Assembly: GCA_937889015.1 (NCBI GenBank)
Contig: CALARR010000221.1
Span: 1 to 38,092 of the forward strand
Reading direction: 5' to 3'
Origin: an uncultured Planctomycetales bacterium
GTDB lineage: Bacteria; Planctomycetota; Planctomycetia; Pirellulales; Thermoguttaceae
Length of the DNA stretch: 38,092 nt
Shown here: positions 25,817 to 34,911 of the stretch, one piece after another
Position numbering within the stretch: position 1 is the stretch's first letter
Layout: each line of letters starts with the position of its first letter
Notes under the pieces: generated by a model
The model's database searches: none
What the model saw: the letters and a program-made list of their open reading frames with translations, nothing else
Told to the model about the DNA's origin: nothing
Program-made: the position numbers and the translations under genes

Positions 25817-27292
25817 ATGCTGCCATCGCTCGCGCGTGCTGCCATCCTGGCCATGGGCGTCGCCCCGCCGACTGTACAGAAGCCCATCCGCCATTACGTG
25901 GCCTGGACCGGCACGGAAGGCCGCTCGATTTCTTGCCACGATTGGGGCAGCACACGCACCTTGTACCGGGCAATTGCGTGCGTCCTGCTGGTGGTCTTGC
26001 AGGCAGAACTGCTTTGGGCCGACAAGCCGCTGCCTGTACGAGTTCTGGACGTCGCGCCCGTATGGTCCGGGCATCCGGTGGGGTTTGCCTTGCTGACTCG
26101 CGGGAAACGGCAACTGGTCGCCTTCTACAGCGCCGACCGCCGCCTGACAATCGGCGCGCGGAATCTGGACGAGAGCGATTGGCAATTGATGCGGCTGCCG
26201 TCCGTGCTGGGCTGGGATAGCCACAACTACATCACCATGGCCGTGGATGACGCCGGCCAGATCCACGTCAGCGGCAACATGCATTGCCACCCCCTGGTCT
26301 ACTTCCGCACCGAGCGGCCTGGCGACATCAACAGCTTCCGCCAGTTTCCGTCCATGACCGGCCGCAACGAGCAACGATGCACTTACCCTCGTTTCCTTTG
26401 CGGTCCCCAGGGCGGGTTGATCTTTACCTACCGCGATGGCCGGAGCGGCAGCGGCGACCAGTATTGCAACGTGTACGATGTCAAGACCGAGACCTGGCGA
26501 CGGCTGATCGATTCTCCCTTGTTCTCCGGCGGCGGGAAGATGAACGCTTACTTCACGGGGCCGGTGCAGGACCAGTCCGGCCTGTTCCACATCTGCTGGG
26601 TCTGGCGGAACACGCCCGACTGCGCCACCAACCACGACCTTTGTTATGCGCGCAGCAAGGATCTGGTGCTTTGGGAGACGAGCACCGGCCGGGCACTGTC
26701 GCTGCCGATGACGCTGGCAACGGCCGAAGTCGCCGATCCTGTGCCGCCGGGCGGAGGGATGATCAACGGCAACACCAGGATCGGTTTCGACGCCGATGGT
26801 CGGCCCGTGATCAGCTACCACAAATTCGACGCCGGGGGCAAGACCCAACTCTACAATGCGCGCCGAGAAGGCAGCGGCTGGCAAATCCACCAGACCAGCG
26901 ACTGGGACTATCGGTGGGAGTTCCAGGGCGGCGGGACGATCCGGTTCGAGATCGGCTTCGGGCCGGTCGCTGCAAGCCCGGACGGTTCCCTCACCCAGAC
27001 CTGGAACCACGTGAAGCACGGCACAGGGAACTGGAAGCTCGATCCGCAGACACTCAAGCCGGTCGGGAAGGCATTGCCACGCAGCAGCGGACTGCCGAGG
27101 GGCTTCGCGCGGGTCGAGTCCACTTGGCCGGGAATGGAGGTGCGCACGGCCGCGGACCTGGGTGCCTGCGATGAGCCGAAGGTCCGCTACATGCTCCGTT
27201 GGGAAACGCTCCCTTCGAACCGTGACCGCCCCCGGCCCGAGCCACTTCCGCCGCCGACGATGCTTCGGCTATATCAGGTTCGAGAGCCATGA
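25817..27292 (+). CDS. BNR_4 propeller protein, possible polysaccharide lyase
   Basis: 491 residues. The body matches the BNR repeat-containing family (BNR_4, PF15892-like), a beta-propeller: HNYITMAVDDAGQIHVSGNMH, TYPRFLCGPQGGLIFTYRDG, HDLCYARSKDLVLWE, VISYHKFDAGG. The HxxxIxVxxxxxIHxxxxxHxxPLxYF pattern recalls ulvan-lyase-type propellers (PL24/PL25), so a lyase role is possible but unproven. GGGGAG 8 bases before ATG 25817 supports that start; however, a TTG at 25961 would give a cleaner signal peptide (YRAIACVLLVVLQAELLWA), so the N-terminus is uncertain. It lies 57 bases upstream of a sulfatase in the same direction, consistent with joint action on a sulfated glycan. Confidence 0.78.
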   Translation: MLPSLARAAILAMGVAPPTVQKPIRHYVAWTGTEGRSISCHDWGSTRTLYRAIACVLLVVLQAELLWADKPLPVRVLDVAPVWSGHPVGFALLTRGKRQLVAFYSADRRLTIGARNLDESDWQLMRLPSVLGWDSHNYITMAVDDAGQIHVSGNMHCHPLVYFRTERPGDINSFRQFPSMTGRNEQRCTYPRFLCGPQGGLIFTYRDGRSGSGDQYCNVYDVKTETWRRLIDSPLFSGGGKMNAYFTGPVQDQSGLFHICWVWRNTPDCATNHDLCYARSKDLVLWETSTGRALSLPMTLATAEVADPVPPGGGMINGNTRIGFDADGRPVISYHKFDAGGKTQLYNARREGSGWQIHQTSDWDYRWEFQGGGTIRFEIGFGPVAASPDGSLTQTWNHVKHGTGNWKLDPQTLKPVGKALPRSSGLPRGFARVESTWPGMEVRTAADLGACDEPKVRYMLRWETLPSNRDRPRPEPLPPPTMLRLYQVREP

Positions 27293-27349
27293 GCTAGCGC
27301 AACTGCGTTCAACCTTCTTCACGTCAAGAGCGCGAGGAAAGCACCCGCC

Positions 27350-29263
27350 ATGAAAGGATCCACGATGCTCGCCCTGACCCTTGTTTTGGCCGGCGTAGGA
27401 CTGCCGGCCCAGGCCGCTACGGCGGATAGGCCCAACATCGTATTCATCTACATCGACGACATGGGCTACGGCGACATCGGGCCGTTCGGCTCGACGAAGA
27501 ACCGCACGCCACACCTGGACCGCATGGCCCGGGAAGGGATGCGATTCACGAGCTTCTATGCGGCGCCGGTCTGCTCGGTGTCCCGGGCGCAAGTGATCAC
27601 CGGCTGCTATGGCCAGCGTGTTTCCATTCCCGGGGTGTTTGGCCCGGGCGGCCGCAACGGCATCCATGCCCAGGAGCATACCTTGGCCGAGCTTGTCAAG
27701 GCGCAAGGCTATGCCACGATGTGCATCGGCAAGTGGCATTTAGGCGACCAGCCCGAGTTCCTGCCCACCCGGCACGGCTTTGACCACTACTTCGGCATCC
27801 CCTACTCCAACGACATGCAGAGCCGAGTCCCGAAGGAGGGCCGTTCGGTAGTGCCGCTGGTCCGGGATGACAAGCTCATCGAGCAGCTCACCGGCGACGA
27901 CCAGGACCGGCTTACGGAGCGGTACACCGAGGAGGCCGTGAAGTTCATTCGCCAGAGCCAGGGCCGGCCGTTCTTCCTCTACCTGCCGCACACCGCCGTG
28001 CACACTCCCATCCACCCCGGCGACAAATTCCGCGACGCGTCGAACAACGGCCGCTACGGCGACTGGGTTGAAGAGGTGGACTGGAGCGTCGGCCGCGTGC
28101 TCGACGCGCTGCGAGAACTGAAACTGGAAGGGCGCACGCTCGTGATGTTCAGCAGCGACAACGGCCCGTGGCTATCGAAGGGGAAGGACGGTGGCGAGGC
28201 CGGGCCACTGCGGGGCGGGAAAGGCTCCACGTTCGAGGGCGGAGTGCGCGTGCCGACGATCGCCTGGTGGCCTGGGAAGATCCCGCCCGGCAGCGCATGC
28301 GATGCCGTCGCTGGGAACATCGACCTGCTGCCGACCTTCGTGAGACTGGCCGGAGGGAGCGTGCCTGCCGACCGGAAGATCGACGGACGCGACATCTCGT
28401 CGCTGCTCCTGGGCCAGACGAAGGACGCGCCGCGCCAGGCCCACTTTTACTACAAGGGCTACAAACTGGAAGCCGTACGCAGCGGCCCTTGGAAGCTCGC
28501 CTTGGGACCGCAAGCGGAAGCGCTGGGGCAGCCCGGCGGTAGTCCTGACAGCTCTGGGCACGGGGTTCGGCTCTACAACCTCAACGCGGAGATCGGCGAA
28601 CGGACGAACGTCGCCGCCCAGCATCCCGACGTGGTGCAGCGACTGCAGGCGCTGGCTGCCCAGATGGCCGCTGATCTGGGCGACGGGAAGCCTGGACCCG
28701 GTGTGCGGCCGGCCGGACAGGTCGAAAACCCACAACTGCTCATTCCGGGAGCCGAGCCGCGCAAGCCGAAGAAGAGCCAGAAGCCCAGCCAACCGGTCGC
28801 ACTGGAGAAACTCAAGATCGGTGACACGCTCGAAGCCGGGGCAGCGCCGCAGGTCGCCGGCAAGCCGTTGACCATCACCTGCGAGATCGAGGCGAAGGGC
28901 TCCCACGGCGTCCTCCTGGCCCACGGCGGCGCGACGGTCGGCTACGCGCTGTACCTGAAGGACAACCGCGTCGTGTTCGCGGTGCGCAGCGGTGCGGCAA
29001 ATATCACCCGGGTGACCGCCGACGAGAGTCCAGCGGGCCGGATTGCCATCGAGGCCCGGCTCGCGGCTGACGGCACGATGACTCTGACGGTCAACGGCCG
29101 GACGACCGCCACCGGCAAGGCGAGCGGCACGCTGGACAGGCAGCCGCAAGAGGATTTCTGTGTGGGCCACGACAACCGCGTGCCGTTGGACGCCTACGAC
29201 GGCAAGACACGGTTTGCCGGTTGCATTGAGAAACTGAAGGTGGTCACTGGCAGCGTGCCCTGA
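27350..29263 (+). CDS. Exported S1-family sulfatase with C-terminal LamG-like domain
   Basis: 637 residues. A signal peptide (LALTLVLAGVGLPAQA) is followed by the alkaline-phosphatase-fold sulfatase domain: metal site NIVFIYIDDMGYGD, the formylglycine signature CSVSR (Cys75-Arg79), CIGKWHLGD and FSSDNGPW. The signature departs from canonical C-x-P/A-x-R by having Val at the third position; I recall related planctomycete sulfatases with the same CSVSRAQV block. The C-terminal 150 residues (about 480-637) look like a concanavalin/LamG beta-sandwich for carbohydrate binding. The enzyme should remove sulfate esters from glycans after maturation by a formylglycine-generating enzyme, which is not in the window. 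GAGGAAA precedes the start. It probably forms an operon with the BNR_4 gene. Confidence 0.92.
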   Translation: MKGSTMLALTLVLAGVGLPAQAATADRPNIVFIYIDDMGYGDIGPFGSTKNRTPHLDRMAREGMRFTSFYAAPVCSVSRAQVITGCYGQRVSIPGVFGPGGRNGIHAQEHTLAELVKAQGYATMCIGKWHLGDQPEFLPTRHGFDHYFGIPYSNDMQSRVPKEGRSVVPLVRDDKLIEQLTGDDQDRLTERYTEEAVKFIRQSQGRPFFLYLPHTAVHTPIHPGDKFRDASNNGRYGDWVEEVDWSVGRVLDALRELKLEGRTLVMFSSDNGPWLSKGKDGGEAGPLRGGKGSTFEGGVRVPTIAWWPGKIPPGSACDAVAGNIDLLPTFVRLAGGSVPADRKIDGRDISSLLLGQTKDAPRQAHFYYKGYKLEAVRSGPWKLALGPQAEALGQPGGSPDSSGHGVRLYNLNAEIGERTNVAAQHPDVVQRLQALAAQMAADLGDGKPGPGVRPAGQVENPQLLIPGAEPRKPKKSQKPSQPVALEKLKIGDTLEAGAAPQVAGKPLTITCEIEAKGSHGVLLAHGGATVGYALYLKDNRVVFAVRSGAANITRVTADESPAGRIAIEARLAADGTMTLTVNGRTTATGKASGTLDRQPQEDFCVGHDNRVPLDAYDGKTRFAGCIEKLKVVTGSVP

Positions 29264-29610
29264 GCGTACGGACCGCCGAGAGGCTGATGCGGGGAGGTCA
29301 ACGCCTTCCCGGGCCATGGTCACGCCAACGGTGCTATCCGTCGTTGTCGAGTGCGCACTTCCGGCTGCTGGCCAGGCTCTTCCGGACGGGCTTGATTGCG
29401 CGCAGGGTTCCAACGAAAGGTTTCAAGGGGTATCCTACATCCATCCTCCTGTCCCAAGTTCAACGTAGCGCAAGGACATTCAGCTTTCCGATTGACTGGT
29501 GGGGCCCTTGGGCGCGGAAGATGTGCCGCAGCCACGCTTGACGGACAGTTCAAATGGTCGGGAGTCTCCGGGGCGATACCGCGGAAATGGGGCATTCTTC
29601 ATAGCGGACG

Positions 29611-29642
29611 GTAGGACGTCGCCGAGCGGAGCAAGGCACGCC
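29611..29642 (+). repeat. 32-bp dispersed repeat, copy 1
   Basis: Begins GTAGGACGTCGCCGAGCGGA and ends GGCACGCC. The second copy at 37945-37976 differs at 3 of 32 positions by hand count. The two copies lie in the long intergenic region before the accessory block and beyond the GH106 gene. Confidence 0.7.
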
Positions 29643-29812
29643 GGAACATCGGCTCAGCACGCGGCCCAGGCGATCCGCGCGACGATGCACAGCTGGACAA
29701 GCCGACCGTGGCACACGAGACAATCTGCCACATCGGCGCGCCTTGCGGGCTACGGCCCTGAGTGCACCACGGACACCTGTAGGAAGCAAGAAGTCAAGTG
29801 CGTCCCCCGGAG

Positions 29813-29833
29813 CCCTTGCCACGCAGGCAAGGG
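29813..29833. terminator. Hairpin in the 29-30 kb intergenic region
   Basis: 8-bp perfect arms CCCTTGCC and GGCAAGGG with a 5-base loop. No T-run follows. It could be a stray terminator or part of an eroded element. Confidence 0.35.
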
Positions 29834-30098
29834 AAGCGGCGCGCGTGACAAGTCGAAGCCTCGGCAGTGAAACGACAGTTGTGGTGGTGTGCCTCACATG
29901 TGGTCAAACCGCGATCTGATGTCGCGCACGGCTGCCGTGGCCGGACGGGGCGTTCTTATGCCGATCGTCGGAGGACCATCGCGACGCTTGCGGCTGACCC
30001 ATGGAAGCAGTAGACTGATCGCATCCTCGTACGCACCACACCCCAATTGGGCGTTCGCTTGTATCTGAGTTGTTCCTCGAGCAGAAAGGGCTGGTTAG

Positions 30099-31172
30099 AT
30101 GGGCGATCGGCCGGATGGCAGACTCCTCACGGCAATCGACTCTGTCGTGGCGAAGGTCCGGAAATACCAAGACCGGGGGCTGGGGGAGCAGAACACGAAG
30201 GCTTCGCTGATCGAGCCTGTCCTCGAAGCCCTGGGTTGGGACATTCGCGACCCCGACGAAGTCCACCGCGAGTTCAAGCCGACTTCCAAGGATTGCCCAG
30301 TCGACTACGCCCTAAAACTGCTGCGTAAACCCCGACTGTTCGTCGAGGCTAAAGGGCTTGGTGAAACCCTGTCTGACCGCAAATGGATCGCCCAGGTCTT
30401 GGGCTACGCCACGGTGGCCGGGGTTGAGTGGTGCGTCTTGGCCGACGGGAATGAGTACCGGTTTTACAACGCGACGGCCCCTGTGGACGCCGATGAGAAG
30501 TTGTTCTGCGTCATCAAGCTATCCGAAGTACCACCAACCGACGCCGTGAAGACCTTGGGCCTTATTTCCCGTGGCAACATGGAGGAGAACCTCCTCGACG
30601 TGCTCTGGAACGCGCATTTTGTTGACCGGCACGTCAAGCTTGCGCTCCAGGAGATGTTTGCCACGGCAGATCGAGGTCTGATCCGGCTGATTCGCCGCGC
30701 AGCCGCAAAGCTCGGCCCTAAGGAGATCGGTGAATCCCTACGGAGGCTCGACTTGCGGGTTGAGTCGTTGGCTCCCGTGCGGGTCACGGGCACATCCAAG
30801 CGAGCTGACACGGTGTCGGCTGCAGCCCCCAAACGGAAGAAGGCGAAGATCTGTAAGCCCCGGAGCAGCCCCAGAGTCTTTGGTATCACACTTCCCGCAA
30901 TCATTGCGGCGGGAGTACTGTCGCCCCCGTTGAAGCTCTTCCGGAAGTACAGGAAGAAGGTCCTGGAGGCGAGGCTTCTTTCGGACGGGTCCGTGGAGTT
31001 CCAGGGCGAGCGTCACAAGAGCTGCTCCAACGCTGCCGCTGTGGCCAGGGGCACAATCACCGGCCGGCCTATGAGCACCAACGGGTGGGACTTCTGGCAA
31101 TACATGGACAACCAGGGCAAGATGCTCACCCTAGCGGATGCGCGTGAGACGTACCTAAGGAAACAGCAATGA
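30099..31172 (+). CDS. Type I restriction R-subunit-like N-domain nuclease fused to a RAMA domain
   Basis: 357 residues. The N-terminal part (1-200) matches the HSDR_N domain of type I restriction enzyme R subunits: NTKASLIEPVLEALGWD and a PD-(D/E)XK active site with Asp69 (PVDYAL), Glu83 and Lys85 (VEAKG), then LGYATVAGVEWCVLADGNEYRFY. No helicase domain follows. After a basic linker, residues about 265-355 fit a RAMA domain (restriction-adenine-methylase-associated): LIAAGVLSPP-like opening, LLSDGSVEFQGERHKSCSNAA and NGWDFWQY. RAMA domains are predicted to read modified DNA bases, so the fusion suggests a modification-sensing nuclease or defence regulator. AAAGGG 8 bases upstream supports the start. 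It leads a three-gene block that looks more AT-rich than its flanks. Confidence 0.8.
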   Translation: MGDRPDGRLLTAIDSVVAKVRKYQDRGLGEQNTKASLIEPVLEALGWDIRDPDEVHREFKPTSKDCPVDYALKLLRKPRLFVEAKGLGETLSDRKWIAQVLGYATVAGVEWCVLADGNEYRFYNATAPVDADEKLFCVIKLSEVPPTDAVKTLGLISRGNMEENLLDVLWNAHFVDRHVKLALQEMFATADRGLIRLIRRAAAKLGPKEIGESLRRLDLRVESLAPVRVTGTSKRADTVSAAAPKRKKAKICKPRSSPRVFGITLPAIIAAGVLSPPLKLFRKYRKKVLEARLLSDGSVEFQGERHKSCSNAAAVARGTITGRPMSTNGWDFWQYMDNQGKMLTLADARETYLRKQQ

Positions 31173-31316
31173 TCTGTCGCTTCCGCCAGCAGATGATGCG
31201 TGGCTGGGGTAGCTTCCCCTGACGCAATGGTCTGATTGATCTGCGGCAAAAGGAGACACGGACAGTCCTGATCTGCGGATTGAAAGACGCGACGAGCGCG
31301 ATCGCGGAGAAAAGCT

Positions 31317-33197
31317 ATGGCATGGCCGCTGCCTTCCGACTTCCGGGCAATTTTGCAGCACCCGAAACTCGCTTTCCGAGATCCGGCTATGCAGGGTTGG
31401 ACAATCGAGAGGGACTCGCTGAACCAGCCCCGTCCCTGGGCCGGAGCGTTCGCTGTGGTATTCAAGGGCTACGACCAGCAGGGGAAGCCCGTGGCAATTC
31501 GCACGTTCTCCACGGAGAGTCCTGAGAGACGCGAAAGGTATGAACTCATCGCCGATTACCTCAAGGGACGACAGGTTAAATGCCTGGTTCCGTTTGAGTA
31601 TCGCGAAAATGCCGTTCGTTCATTCCGGGATGGCAAGTGGTATCCCTTGATCTTGATGGAATGGGTCGAAGGGCAGACCCTCTTCAATTGGGCACAGACC
31701 AAGTGCGCCGCCTGTGAAGTCGCAACCCTGCGGCACGCGGCAGACAGTTGGTTGGGGGTAATCAGCGAACTGGCTGAAGTACGGGTTGCCCATGGCGATC
31801 TACAACACGCCAATGTCCTCGTCACCGATGAGGGGCAATTTCGACTCGTCGACTACGATGGGATGTGCGTTCCCGCCCTTGTCGGTCGTCGAAACCTCGA
31901 GGTGGGGGTCGAGCCGTATCAACACCCGGGTCGCAACAGTTTCACTACGCTGTCACTTCGTCTTGACAACTTCTCGGCACTCCTCATTTACACCTCCTTG
32001 AGAGCGATCGCAGCCGCTCCTGGACTGTGGCAGAAGCATGTGGAATCGCGACGAATCGACAAGCTCCTCTTCGACACGCAGGATCTGCACACGCCGGACA
32101 TCAGTGGGCTGTGCCGCGACCTCCGAAGGTCGGAAGATCACGTCGTGCGACAGTTGACGGAAGCAATCCTCCGGCACAGCGAACTCCCCATGGAGCAGGT
32201 TCCATCGTTGCTGGAGATCCTCGCAACTGCCGCGATCGCTCCTGATAGGACAGAACGACAACAGCCGCTCATTCATGTGCGCCCCCCTACAGCAGAGGCA
32301 CTCGGCCGCAATGAAACTTCGGTGCTGCGTGGAGCCAGGGTTGCGAAAGAACCGCAGATCGGCCGTCTCGCGGCGGCATGTCTGGTCGGAGTGATGCTAA
32401 CGCTGTCGGTCGGGGCCCTAGTGGGACTACTGGCAATCTTGCCGCCACCGATCAATACGATCGGCCATAATCGGCCCCACGTTGGTGGTCGGGAGCCCCA
32501 GCCGCAAATCAAATCCGGTTTGACACGTCGACCGGAGCCACAGACGGCTAAGGACACGCGCCACAATCGACACGATGTTGCAGAGCCGATCAGGAAAGGG
32601 GGAGTATCGCCCAAGTCAGCCCCAGACGATGGCTACATCCATGGTTCCGAAACAACCAAGGCCAGAGACTCCGAGAATCCAGAGTCGCCATCAATCGTCG
32701 TCCAGACGTTCTCTATCCCAGAGAGCAAGTCCTATTTGCAGCCTCTTGGCTACTACGAGAAGCGGCGATATGAGCAAGAGCTCCGAGAACTGGAACTGCA
32801 GAGGCTTCGGCAAGGGGACTCGGCAGGACTTCTCGTTGATCGCGGGATCTACTACGTACGTCTTCGGCAATACCCACGGGCAATTGAACAGTTCTCCAAC
32901 GCGATTGGAATTGACCCATTGAATTCACGCGCCTATTTCAACCGGGGTGTCACGCAATTGATTGTCGGTAGTCTTGATGCTGCCATAGCAGACCTCAGCG
33001 AGACCATCCGACTCGAGTCCGATCATGCGAGCGGTTATGCACACCGGGCGCTCGCCTACCAGAAGAAAGGAGCGTTTGAACAGGCAAATCAAGACTGGCA
33101 ACGCTCGAAGGAACTTGGATTTAGGGAGGTTGAACGCGGGTTACAGGTGGGCACCAACGTGAACGATAGAGTGGGCAATAAGCAGGCTACGAGGTGA
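31317..33197 (+). CDS. YegI-like protein kinase with a transmembrane helix and TPR repeats
   Basis: 626 residues. The kinase domain (about 30-300) has a Gly-rich loop GAFAVVFKG, a catalytic loop HGDLQHANVL (His159, Asp161) and metal loop DYDG (179-182). The VAIK lysine is replaced by Arg62 (VAIRTF), a feature of this atypical family that I recall from kinases linked to TerY-P (vWA plus PP2C) stress systems; no vWA or PP2C gene is visible here. A hydrophobic segment at about 352-376 predicts one membrane helix, followed by a polar linker and at least three TPR units (about 500-610: LLVDRGIYYVRLRQYPRAIEQF, AYFNRGVTQLIVG, GYAHRALAYQKKG). GGAGA 6 bases before ATG supports the start. A role in signalling or defence is inferred from its neighbours. 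Confidence 0.8.
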   Translation: MAWPLPSDFRAILQHPKLAFRDPAMQGWTIERDSLNQPRPWAGAFAVVFKGYDQQGKPVAIRTFSTESPERRERYELIADYLKGRQVKCLVPFEYRENAVRSFRDGKWYPLILMEWVEGQTLFNWAQTKCAACEVATLRHAADSWLGVISELAEVRVAHGDLQHANVLVTDEGQFRLVDYDGMCVPALVGRRNLEVGVEPYQHPGRNSFTTLSLRLDNFSALLIYTSLRAIAAAPGLWQKHVESRRIDKLLFDTQDLHTPDISGLCRDLRRSEDHVVRQLTEAILRHSELPMEQVPSLLEILATAAIAPDRTERQQPLIHVRPPTAEALGRNETSVLRGARVAKEPQIGRLAAACLVGVMLTLSVGALVGLLAILPPPINTIGHNRPHVGGREPQPQIKSGLTRRPEPQTAKDTRHNRHDVAEPIRKGGVSPKSAPDDGYIHGSETTKARDSENPESPSIVVQTFSIPESKSYLQPLGYYEKRRYEQELRELELQRLRQGDSAGLLVDRGIYYVRLRQYPRAIEQFSNAIGIDPLNSRAYFNRGVTQLIVGSLDAAIADLSETIRLESDHASGYAHRALAYQKKGAFEQANQDWQRSKELGFREVERGLQVGTNVNDRVGNKQATR

Positions 33198-33288
33198 AGC
33201 ACTGTCAATCCGTCACGGTTGCGGCTGTGACAGCAGAAGACGATTGACACTATTCGGGCCATGTGGCAACTGGTGTACGTTGCGACCG

Positions 33289-34539
33289 ATGCGTAACATT
33301 TTCGACCAATACGACCAACCTGAGAATCGCCTCACGCACGCCTTGGTGTGCTCGCTGGCCAGCGACCGGCGGTTGATACGCCTCTTCCTCAAGCGGCTGA
33401 AGATCCGGCCCGTGCCGCCCCTCCGCGAGCTTCGTCTGGCCGAACAGCAGGTGCCGGGCGTCGCCGTATCTGGTGATGAGGGCGATTCCGAGGGGCTTCC
33501 CGACGCGTGCATCTTCGATCAGGATGGGTGGGCCGTGCTGATCGAGTCCAAGGTACAGGCACCCGTCAAGCGGAGCCAAATCGAACGGCACCTAAAGACC
33601 GCCGCTCGCCACGGCTACGACAGGGCAATCGTGGTGGTCATCGCGGTAGACCGGCCGACAGTGGATCTTCCGGAAGGAACGAAGGTCGTCCAGTGGCGGG
33701 AGTTGTACCACTGGTTTCGCCGCTTTCCACGAGCCTTGCGGTGGGCCAGGACATTCGTGGAATACCTGGAGGTCTTCGAGGCACGAATGATCGCCAGAGA
33801 CTACCTGACACAAGGGACGCTGACGATGTTCGATGGGTTGCACTTCGACAAAGAGAATCCCTACACGCATCGCGAAGCCAAACGCTTGATCCGCTTGCTG
33901 AGGGACGAACTTCGGCAACGCCAGGATCTGCAGAACCTTGGCGTCCGCCCAGATGCGAAAGGCCGACCGGCTATAACCGGACGAGGCACCGACTCTGCGT
34001 GGGATTTTCTACCACTGGCGCATGCCAGCGACAACCAGCCCCATACGGCCCATCCGCACCTGACCTTGGCCATGAATCGCGAGCACGCGATAGCCGCTGC
34101 CACGGTGCCGAACGGAGTGCGCGGCGGACTCCGCTCCAAACTGGAGAAGATAGAGATCGAGGGATTCCGGCAGCTTGTCAGGGATCTCGAAATCCGGCTG
34201 CGCCCCATCGTGGCGCGGTCCAAGGGGGCATATCCCCGGATCTACGTCACACAGCGACACTACGCTACACAGCGGTCCCCAGCCGTAATCGATGGCCGGC
34301 TGGAAGCCGACGTCCGCACTATTGTCGGAGCCCCGGAGGCTGGTGTGAAGTGTCAGCCCGAGTGGGTTGACGCGATCTATCAGTTGCTCACTCGCAAGCG
34401 GTCCAACATCCAACTTGGGGTGGAGATTCACTTCAAATACACGTGTCCTGTCGTGCGCACACCCAAGGTTATCGGCCTCTTTGCGGACACCTACCTAGCC
34501 CTTCAACCTCTCCTAAACTTCGTCCTGAGGGAAAACTGA
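33289..34539 (+). CDS. PD-(D/E)XK nuclease family protein
   Basis: 416 residues. It opens with FDQYDQPENRLTHALVCSL, a signature I associate with an uncharacterised PD-(D/E)XK nuclease family found in restriction and defence islands. The active site reads Asp72 (LPDACIFDQDGW) then Glu86 and Lys88 (LIESKV), spaced as D-x13-E-x-K, and a Gln-containing helix KRSQIERHLKTA follows. The remainder (about 180-416) is an unrecognised alpha/beta region with many His, Arg and Tyr. It probably cuts or binds DNA. The ATG at 33289 is preferred because the family signature begins directly after it; the in-frame ATG at 33244 adds a poor leader, and no strong ribosome site is seen. It is the third member of the accessory block. 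Confidence 0.72.
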   Translation: MRNIFDQYDQPENRLTHALVCSLASDRRLIRLFLKRLKIRPVPPLRELRLAEQQVPGVAVSGDEGDSEGLPDACIFDQDGWAVLIESKVQAPVKRSQIERHLKTAARHGYDRAIVVVIAVDRPTVDLPEGTKVVQWRELYHWFRRFPRALRWARTFVEYLEVFEARMIARDYLTQGTLTMFDGLHFDKENPYTHREAKRLIRLLRDELRQRQDLQNLGVRPDAKGRPAITGRGTDSAWDFLPLAHASDNQPHTAHPHLTLAMNREHAIAAATVPNGVRGGLRSKLEKIEIEGFRQLVRDLEIRLRPIVARSKGAYPRIYVTQRHYATQRSPAVIDGRLEADVRTIVGAPEAGVKCQPEWVDAIYQLLTRKRSNIQLGVEIHFKYTCPVVRTPKVIGLFADTYLALQPLLNFVLREN

Positions 34540-34911
34540 GCAGACGAGTTGCTGACCGCCTGATTCACCATTTCCAAAATTCTCGTTCACGAATCATCGT
34601 CGCCATCAAGTGTGCGCAGCCTTTCCGACGTCATCCACAAAAGCCAAGCCATACTGTAGCGTCACAACGAGGGACACGTCGAACCCGTGTTGGGCGATGA
34701 AGTGTCTACGACGTTCAGGGTCTGGCATGCTTACTTGCCTGTAAAGTACATGACGAATCACGCCCGATTCTAGTACCCCTGGCGTATTGCCGAGTTTCTG
34801 CCGCCAGACAGACCAGCCTGCTCTGCCCATTGCCACTGACGCAACGCTTGCATTTTCGTCAGTCAGCCGTGGCACACAAAGCGACTCGCGCCACGGTGGC
34901 GATTCCGGCGT
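34540..34911. other. Intergenic region at the end of the accessory block
   Basis: 372 bases between convergent genes. A minus-strand frame of 89 codons (34606-34875) exists but has no ribosome site or recognisable domain. AT-rich at its left end, like the preceding block. No terminator with a clear T-run is seen. Confidence 0.45.

Larger units (their letters stand above)
29264..30098. other. Long intergenic region without a convincing gene
   Basis: About 835 bases between the sulfatase and the accessory block. All reading frames are short, Arg/Ser/Pro-rich and lack ribosome sites. It contains one copy of a 32-bp dispersed repeat (29611-29642) and a hairpin with 8-bp arms CCCTTGCC/GGCAAGGG (29813-29833). 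It probably marks the junction with acquired DNA and may hold eroded gene remnants I could not identify. Confidence 0.5.

Noticed and set aside
29287..29541. Plus-strand frame of 84 codons after the sulfatase
   Set aside because: Arg/Ser-rich with no ribosome site and no similarity I can recall.
34606..34875. Minus-strand frame of 89 codons in a gap
   Set aside because: No ribosome site, no recognisable motif, and it lies in DNA of mixed composition; not strong enough to annotate.
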